In this document: positions 41,106 to 45,799 of the stretch, piece after piece
Numbering within the stretch: the first letter of the stretch is position 1
Layout: every line of letters starts with the position of its first letter
Made by a program: the position numbers and the translations under genes
Source: an uncultured Oscillospiraceae bacterium
GTDB taxonomy: Bacteria; Bacillota_A; Clostridia; Oscillospirales; Oscillospiraceae
Direction of reading: 5' to 3'
NCBI GenBank assembly: GCA_900762245.1
Contig: CAAFFR010000157.1
Span: 1-45,799 of the forward strand
Length of the DNA stretch: 45,799 nt
Notes under the pieces: generated by a model
What the model saw: the letters and a program-made list of their open reading frames with translations, nothing else
Database searches by the model: none
Told to the model about the DNA's origin: nothing

Positions 41106-41624
41106 TTATAGCAGATATCCTTTTTGTGTCAGCTCCTGCTGAATCAGGTCCAGCAGCTTTTCCGAGGGAGCGGCTACGGTATGATAATGGCAGTCGTCTG
41201 TCAGGACCTTCAGGGGATTATCCCGGCAGGCAGCGAGTCTGTCTGCAAACTCCCGGGCATCCTGAGGTGTCTCGATCAGCAGATCCACATGAATGTATCC
41301 ATAAATCTCATGCTCCACTGCCACATCCAGCACTCTGCCGCCCAGTTCAATGATGATAGAGAACTCCTCCAGCACCTGTTCGGTGGTATGCTTGACATAG
41401 AATACCCGTTTCGGCTGGGTGTTTTCGGTTTCTGCTGTGCGGTAAAGATAGCCCTTGTTGGTGGAAAGGATGCTGTGGTTTTCCGCCCGCATCAGAGCGA
41501 TATCCTGCACAATGACCTGCCGGCTGACACCAAAGGCTCTCGCCAGTGCCGTTCCGGACAGAGGATTTCCCTGTTCCTTTAACATTTGCAGAATCTGTAC
41601 TCTGCGTTTTTCACCAGTCAACAT
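41106..41624 (-). CDS. niaR: NiaR (YrxA) niacin-responsive transcriptional repressor
   Basis: The 172-residue protein starts at ATG 41624 with GGGGGA upstream. The N-terminal winged helix is RRVQILQMLKEQGNPLSGTA, then VSRQVIVQDIALMRA. The C-terminal 3H domain carries the conserved His residues (VEHEIYGYIHVDL and DDCHYHTVA) that bind metal and niacin. NiaR represses NAD-precursor uptake and synthesis genes when niacin is present (established). Its divergent neighbour, a membrane transporter, is the likely target. The 5' end shares the control region with that gene. Confidence 0.93.
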   Translation of the reverse strand: MLTGEKRRVQILQMLKEQGNPLSGTALARAFGVSRQVIVQDIALMRAENHSILSTNKGYLYRTAETENTQPKRVFYVKHTTEQVLEEFSIIIELGGRVLDVAVEHEIYGYIHVDLLIETPQDAREFADRLAACRDNPLKVLTDDCHYHTVAAPSEKLLDLIQQELTQKGYLL

Positions 41625-41649
41625 AGCTTTTCCCCCATTTCTTTCTTCA

Positions 41650-41678
41650 TTTTTACCATATTCTCGCCAAAATGTCAA
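41650..41678 (-). promoter_or_regulatory. niaR promoter
   Basis: Minus strand -35 TTGACA (41673-41678), 17-base spacer, -10 TAAAAA (41650-41655). Confidence 0.6.
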
Positions 41679-41685
41679 TTCCATC

Positions 41686-41713
41686 TTGACAAAGGAGGTT
41701 CCGGGCGTATAAT
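41686..41713 (+). promoter_or_regulatory. Promoter of the EIIC-like transporter
   Basis: -35 TTGACA (41686-41691), 16-base spacer, -10 TATAAT (41708-41713). Its -35 and the niaR -35 form TGTCAA-N7-TTGACA, so one repressor on this repeat would block both. Confidence 0.8.
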
Positions 41714-41735
41714 TGTCTATGCATCTGACAAGACA
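41714..41735. promoter_or_regulatory. Candidate NiaR operator
   Basis: TGTCT (41714-41718) and AGACA (41731-41735) form an inverted repeat just past the -10 box, where bound repressor would block transcription. NiaR sites contain TGTC/GACA-type half sites as I recall them. Not confirmed. Confidence 0.45.
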
Positions 41736-41763
41736 CCTATCTATACAGAAAAGGAGTGCATAT

Positions 41764-42843
41764 ATGAAAGCATTTTTGAAGCGCAAAAACATCGTATTTT
41801 CCGCCAAACGCTACGGCATTGATGCGCTGGGCGCCATGGCACAGGGTCTGTTCTGTTCCCTGCTCATCGGCACCATCGTCAAGACCATGGGCCAGCAGTT
41901 CTCCATCCCCTTCCTTGTGGAAGTTGGCAATTACTGCTCTGCCATGAGCGGTCCTGCCATGGCCATTTCCATTGGCTACGCCCTGCAGACACCGCCTCTG
42001 GTGCTGTTCTCTCTGGCTACCGTAGGCTACGCCGCCAATGCCCTCGGCTCCACCACCCTCTCCGGCACTGCCGGTGCAGGCGGCCCTCTGGCTGTTCTGT
42101 TCATCGCCATCATCGCCGCCGAATGCGGCAAGGCCGTTTCCAAGGAAACCAAGGTGGACATTCTGGTAACCCCCGCCGTCACCATTCTCACCGGTGTTGG
42201 CCTGTCGGCCCTCATCGCCCCCGCCATCGGTACTGCCGCTTCTTCCGTGGGCGAATTTGTGGAATGGGCCACCGTTCTGCAGCCCTTCTGGATGGGCATT
42301 CTGGTTTCCGTCATCGTGGGCATCGCCCTGACCCTGCCCATCTCCTCCGCAGCCATCTGTGCCGCACTGGGTCTGACGGGTCTCGCCGGCGGTGCTGCTG
42401 TGGCAGGCTGCTGTGCCCAGATGGTAGGCTTCGCCGTCCTGTCCTTCCGGGAAAACCGCTGGGGCGGTCTGGTGAGCCAGGGCCTCGGCACCTCCATGCT
42501 CCAGATGGGCAACATCGTCCGCAACCCCAAAATCTGGATTCCCCCCACGCTGGCTTCCGCCATCACCGGCCCCATTGCCACCTGCCTCTTCCGGTTCCAG
42601 ATGAACGATCCTTCCGGCGGCGTGGCCTCCGGCATGGGTACCTGCGGCATGGTTGGTCCCATCGGCGTGTACGCCGGCTGGGTCAATGATGTGGCAACCG
42701 GTGTCAAAGCTGCCATCACCGGCACCGACTGGCTGGCCATGGTTCTGATCTGCTTTGTTCTCCCCGCCGTCCTCGCCTGGCTCATCGGCATCCCCTGCCG
42801 TAAGATCGGCTGGATCAAAGAGGGCGATCTGAAGCTGGATTAA
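41764..42843 (+). CDS. PTS EIIC-like membrane protein (PF13303 type), candidate niacin transporter
   Basis: The 359-residue protein has about ten hydrophobic segments and many Gly/Ala (LSGTAGAGGPLAVLFIAIIA, LPISSAAICAALGLTGLAGG). ATG 41764 has AAAAGGAG upstream. The TTG at 41713 lies in the -10 box and is not a start. It belongs to a family annotated as PTS EIIC but has no EIIA/EIIB domain or neighbour. The only local clue is niaR, with promoters back to back. I infer uptake of niacin or another NAD precursor. Confidence 0.82.
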   Translation: MKAFLKRKNIVFSAKRYGIDALGAMAQGLFCSLLIGTIVKTMGQQFSIPFLVEVGNYCSAMSGPAMAISIGYALQTPPLVLFSLATVGYAANALGSTTLSGTAGAGGPLAVLFIAIIAAECGKAVSKETKVDILVTPAVTILTGVGLSALIAPAIGTAASSVGEFVEWATVLQPFWMGILVSVIVGIALTLPISSAAICAALGLTGLAGGAAVAGCCAQMVGFAVLSFRENRWGGLVSQGLGTSMLQMGNIVRNPKIWIPPTLASAITGPIATCLFRFQMNDPSGGVASGMGTCGMVGPIGVYAGWVNDVATGVKAAITGTDWLAMVLICFVLPAVLAWLIGIPCRKIGWIKEGDLKLD

Positions 42844-42870
42844 GCCGCCGACACGCTCCATTCCCAAAAC

Positions 42871-42903
42871 AAATCGCCTGCCGCATAAAGCGGCAGGCGA
42901 TTT
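42871..42903. terminator. Bidirectional terminator between convergent genes
   Basis: A perfect 14-bp stem (42871-42884 with 42890-42903) has a 5-base loop, with TTTT on the plus side and an A-rich start on the other side. It serves both the transporter and the NhaC-family gene. Confidence 0.88.
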
Positions 42904-42913
42904 TCGTATGTCC

Positions 42914-44218
42914 TTACTTCTTTTCCTTAATCAGGAAAATAGCGATCAGGGAGCTGACCAGCAGCAGGTAGGGGTAGAACAGATACTGCATGATATTGAA
43001 GGCAGACAGGGTAACACCCAGCTCAGCGGCAGCGGAGATAGCCACCAGCATCTGGGCACCGTAGGGGATCACACCCTGGAAGATGCAGGAGAAGGTATCC
43101 AGCAGGCAGGCGGCTCTCTGAGAGGAGATGCCGTATTCCTCGCTCATTTCCTTGGCGATGGGGTTTGCCATGACGATGGCCACGGTGTTGTTGGCGGTGG
43201 CGATATCCATAGCGCCAACCAGCAGGCCCATACCCAGCTGGCCACCCTTGGGGCCCTTGAACAGGTTCTGGATGAAACTCAGCAGCGCATCAAAACCGCC
43301 GTAGACCCGGATCAGACCGCACATGGCTGCCACCAGGACTGCCACCATGGAGGTCTCGAACATACCGGAGGCACCGCTGCCCATGCTTGCCAGCAGGTCG
43401 GTAGCAGCAGTCTGGCCGGTAGCCAGCATAATAACGGCACCGGATACGATGCCCACCAGCAGCACGACAAAGACATTGATGCCCACAACACCGCCGATGA
43501 GAACCAGAACGTAAGGAATGATCTGGATCAGATTATAGCTCTGGGTAATGGGTGCCGTTTCCTTGTCCAGAGTCAGAACCAGGATCAGCACCAGGGTTGC
43601 CAGTGCGGCAGGCAGGGCAATCCAGAAATTACCCCGGAACTTATCCTTCATAGCGCAGCCCTGGCCGTTGCAGGCAGCGATGGTGGTATCGGAAATAAAG
43701 GACAGGTTATCGCCGAACATAGCACCGCCAACCACAGTGCCCACGCACAGTGCAGCGCTGAAATTGGAAACCTGCGCCACTTCCACAGCGATGGGAGTGA
43801 TCAGGGTGATGGTGCCCACGGAGGTGCCCATAGCAGTGGAGACAAAGCAGGCCACCACAAACAGAACTGCCACAGCGAACTGAGGGGGAATGATGTCCAG
43901 CATGAAGTAAGCCACGCTCTGAGCGGAGCTGCGGCCCACAACGCCCACAAAAGCACCGGCAGTCAGGAAGATCAGCAGCATGGTGATGATGTTTTTGTCA
44001 CCCACGCCCTGACCCATGATCTCCAGCTTCTTATCAAAGCTGAGGGCCTTGTTCTGCAGGCAGGCCACCAGAATGGCTACCAGGAAGGCAATGACGATGG
44101 GGATGTTGTAGAAGCCCATAGGGATCTTCATGCCATACTCAAACAGCAATCCGAGTCCCAGATAGATCACCAGAAATACGCCGATGGGCAGCAGCGCCTT
44201 GGGATTTCCTTTTTTCAT
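42914..44218 (-). CDS. NhaC-family Na+/H+ antiporter-like transporter (possible amino-acid transporter)
   Basis: The 434-residue polytopic membrane protein starts at ATG 44218 with GGAGG seven bases upstream. An ATG at 44236 precedes the ribosome site and is not used. It has about eleven hydrophobic segments. NhaC-superfamily loops are visible: STAMGTSVGTITLITPIA, GGAMFGDNLSFISDTTIAA and DTFSCIFQGVIPYGAQ. The superfamily includes the predicted methionine transporter MetT. Its divergent neighbour is a C-S lyase, so a sulfur amino acid is a plausible substrate. Simple Na+/H+ exchange remains possible. Confidence 0.87.
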   Translation of the reverse strand: MKKGNPKALLPIGVFLVIYLGLGLLFEYGMKIPMGFYNIPIVIAFLVAILVACLQNKALSFDKKLEIMGQGVGDKNIITMLLIFLTAGAFVGVVGRSSAQSVAYFMLDIIPPQFAVAVLFVVACFVSTAMGTSVGTITLITPIAVEVAQVSNFSAALCVGTVVGGAMFGDNLSFISDTTIAACNGQGCAMKDKFRGNFWIALPAALATLVLILVLTLDKETAPITQSYNLIQIIPYVLVLIGGVVGINVFVVLLVGIVSGAVIMLATGQTAATDLLASMGSGASGMFETSMVAVLVAAMCGLIRVYGGFDALLSFIQNLFKGPKGGQLGMGLLVGAMDIATANNTVAIVMANPIAKEMSEEYGISSQRAACLLDTFSCIFQGVIPYGAQMLVAISAAAELGVTLSAFNIMQYLFYPYLLLVSSLIAIFLIKEKK

Positions 44219-44243
44219 TTTCTTTCCTCCAAACACATTGGTA

Positions 44244-44274
44244 TGTGATACAAATACTTTATAAATTTATCACA
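44244..44274. promoter_or_regulatory. Long inverted repeat over the NhaC-type promoter
   Basis: TGTGATA (44244-44250) and TATCACA (44268-44274) are exact complements 17 bases apart and overlap the -10 box and start region. Candidate operator. Confidence 0.4.
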
Positions 44275-44292
44275 GCAGAAACGGCTTGTCAA
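44264..44292 (-). promoter_or_regulatory. Promoter of the NhaC-family gene
   Basis: Minus strand -35 TTGACA (44287-44292), 17-base spacer, -10 TAAATT (44264-44269). Confidence 0.72.
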
Positions 44293-44341
44293 GAATTGGG
44301 ATGTTTTGTCAGAGAAATTCTCTGCGCATCTGCAAAGCCTA

Positions 44342-44370
44342 TTGCTATTTTTTCTTTCAGACTTTATAAT
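44342..44370 (+). promoter_or_regulatory. Promoter of the PatB/MalY gene
   Basis: -35 TTGCTA (44342-44347), 17-base spacer, perfect -10 TATAAT (44365-44370). Confidence 0.72.
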
Positions 44371-44403
44371 GATGTTATATTATATAGAAAAAGGAGAATC
44401 TCC

Positions 44404-45612
44404 ATGAAATATGATTTTACCTCCATTCTGGACCGGCATGGCAAGGACGCCATCGCTGTGGACATGATCGGCATGCCCGGTTCCCCCTACCCCGCCCCCC
44501 GGGAGGGCTTTGATGCCATCCCCATGTGGGTTGCCGATATGAACTTCCCTGTCTGCCCCACCATTCAGGAGCACATGATCGCAAGAGCCCAGCACCCCAC
44601 CTTCGGCTACTTCATGCCCACCGAAGAATATTACAACGCCATCATCCGCTGGCAGGAAAGCCACAACGGTGTCACCGGTCTGACCTCTGCCAACATCGGC
44701 TACGAGAACGGCGTTCTGGGCGGTGTGGTCACAGCCCTGAATGTCTACTGCTCCCGGGGTGACAAGGTGCTGCTGCACTCCCCCACCTATGTCGGTTTCA
44801 CCCACAGCCTGATCAACAACGGCTATGACATCGTCCATTCTCCCCTGGTCAAGGACGAAAACGGCGTGTGGCGTATGGACTTCGAGGACATGGAGAAGAA
44901 AATCGTGGAAGGCAAGATCCACGCCGCCATTTTCTGCTCCCCCCACAACCCCTGCGGCCGTGTCTGGGAACAGTGGGAAGTGGAGAAAGCCATGGAGCTG
45001 TACAAGAAACATGATGTGATGGTGGTTTCTGACGAGATCTGGAGCGATATCATTCTCTCCGGTCATAAGCACGTCCCCACCCAGTCCGTTTCCGAGGATG
45101 CCCGGATGCGTACTGTGGCCCTGTACGCCCCCTCCAAGACCTTCAATCTGGCTGGTCTGGTGGGCAGCTACCACATCATCTATAATAAAATGATCAAGGA
45201 CCGCTGCGACAAGGAAAGCTCCCTGAGCCACTACAATTCCATGAATGTCATGTCCATGCACGCCCTCATCGGTGCATACCAGCCCGAGGGTTACGAATGG
45301 ACCCAGGAACTGTGCCAGACCATCACCGGCAATGTGGACTTTGCCTGCGACTACATCGAAAAGCATTTCGAGGGTATAAAAGTCTCCAAGCCCCAGGGCA
45401 CCTACATGCTGTTCATCGACTGCGCCGAATGGCTGGAAAAGCATGGCAAGACCATGGATGAGCTGATGAAGGCCGGCTGGGATGTGGGCGTCGTCTGGCA
45501 GGATGGCCGGGCCTTCCACGGTCAGACCCACATCCGTCTGAATCTGGCACTGCCCCTGAGCCGCGTCAAGGAAGCCTTTGACCGCCTGGACAAGTACGTC
45601 TTCAACGCCTGA
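44404..45612 (+). CDS. PatB/MalY-type PLP-dependent C-S lyase (cystathionine beta-lyase family)
   Basis: The 402-residue fold-type I enzyme starts at ATG 44404, AAGGAG upstream. An earlier in-frame ATG at 44245 has no ribosome site and lies in the control region. Motifs are PMWVADMNF near the N-terminus, the PLP Asp/His region FCSPHNPCGRVW and VVSDEIWSDI, and the Schiff-base Lys in APSKTFNLAGL. The Arg for carboxylate is in HIRLNLALP. It splits cystathionine or cysteine-type thioethers into thiol, pyruvate and ammonia. The divergent NhaC-family transporter may supply the substrate. Confidence 0.93.
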   Translation: MKYDFTSILDRHGKDAIAVDMIGMPGSPYPAPREGFDAIPMWVADMNFPVCPTIQEHMIARAQHPTFGYFMPTEEYYNAIIRWQESHNGVTGLTSANIGYENGVLGGVVTALNVYCSRGDKVLLHSPTYVGFTHSLINNGYDIVHSPLVKDENGVWRMDFEDMEKKIVEGKIHAAIFCSPHNPCGRVWEQWEVEKAMELYKKHDVMVVSDEIWSDIILSGHKHVPTQSVSEDARMRTVALYAPSKTFNLAGLVGSYHIIYNKMIKDRCDKESSLSHYNSMNVMSMHALIGAYQPEGYEWTQELCQTITGNVDFACDYIEKHFEGIKVSKPQGTYMLFIDCAEWLEKHGKTMDELMKAGWDVGVVWQDGRAFHGQTHIRLNLALPLSRVKEAFDRLDKYVFNA

Positions 45613-45636
45613 TTTTCCATAACCGAATATTCCGGC

Positions 45637-45660
45637 AGGGGCGATTGAAAAATCGCCCCT
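45637..45660 (+). terminator. Hairpin after the PatB/MalY gene
   Basis: A perfect 10-bp stem (45637-45646 with 45651-45660) has a GAAA tetraloop. No T-run follows, so it may be a processing hairpin or part of the repeat beyond. Confidence 0.6.
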
Positions 45661-45799
45661 CAGACTGTTGAAAAAGCTTCGCAGAATTTTTCGCGTAAGC
45701 GAAAAACAAAGTCTAAAACATTTTGTGTCAGGGCGTGTACCTGACACAAAATACTTCTCAGGCTGCAAGTGTACGAGTTGTGCGCCAACGGCGCACAAG
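45661..45799. repeat. Array of perfect stem-loops at the right edge
   Basis: Three perfect stems follow each other: TTTTTCGC/GCGAAAAA (45687-45706), a 13-bp stem ATTTTGTGTCAGG with complement (45720-45752), and TTGTGCGCC/GGCGCACAA (45778-45798). The start, CTCAGACTGTTGAAAAAG, is like CTCAGGCTGTAGAAAAAG at 30,511. This suggests a dispersed repeat family. Confidence 0.6.

Noticed and set aside
41764..42843. A sugar-specific PTS permease role
   Set aside because: No EIIA, EIIB, HPr or sugar enzyme is adjacent, and the divergent neighbour is niaR. The name reflects family annotation only.

Overview
The window looks like the chromosome of a spore-forming, gut-type clostridium (Bacillota, Clostridia, probably Oscillospirales). 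The reasons are C-rich codon use in the housekeeping half, strong AGGAGG ribosome sites, an alpha/beta-type small acid-soluble spore protein (SASP) start, NiaR, a CUT1 sugar importer, and a conjugative element of the Tn1549 / Clostridioides difficile CTn4 type. The genus is inference. No rRNA, tRNA or CRISPR array was seen.

Region 1 (1 to about 21,490, all genes on the minus strand) is most of an integrative and conjugative element (ICE). In transcription order it reads: ParB-like protein, three uncharacterised small proteins, PAPS-reductase-family PP-loop protein, replication-initiator-like protein, DUF4406/DUF7768-like protein, PcfB, VirD4 coupling protein, Maff2, then a surface cassette (CAP-domain lipoprotein, LPKTG adhesin with an NlpC/P60-like domain and seven CnaB repeats, LPETG pilin, two class C sortases), then VirB6/TrbL, PrgI, VirB4, a small unknown and the start of a CD1108-type cell-wall protein that runs off the left edge. 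Relaxase and integrase must lie further left. The VirB4 ATPase carries a complete 137-residue mini-intein exactly inside its Walker A motif, so the transfer ATPase should be inactive until protein splicing. The surface cassette sits between Maff2 and VirB6, which are neighbours in related elements.

The ICE ends inside a SASP gene: only the conserved first ~27 codons remain at 21,471-21,578, followed by unrelated codons and a stop.

Region 2 (21,700-34,600) is sugar metabolism. A minus-strand operon encodes a CUT1 ABC importer (binding protein, two permeases, no ATPase) with a GH36 alpha-galactosidase and a GH31 glycosidase. Divergent to it is a CE7 acetyl-xylan/cephalosporin-C esterase. Next come a PHP phosphatase, an alkaline-phosphatase-superfamily phosphodiesterase, NagA and an aldose-1-epimerase-like protein, all on the minus strand.

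Region 3 (34,700-40,900, plus strand) is an AfuABC-type ABC importer followed by a YihX-like HAD phosphatase and a phosphohexomutase. The context suggests uptake and processing of sugar phosphates rather than iron.

Region 4 (41,100-45,800) has two divergent pairs: niaR with a PTS-EIIC-like membrane protein (candidate niacin transporter), and an NhaC-family transporter with a PatB/MalY C-S lyase (candidate sulfur amino-acid module). Intergenic spaces carry well-formed promoters, terminators, and several palindromic repeat elements.
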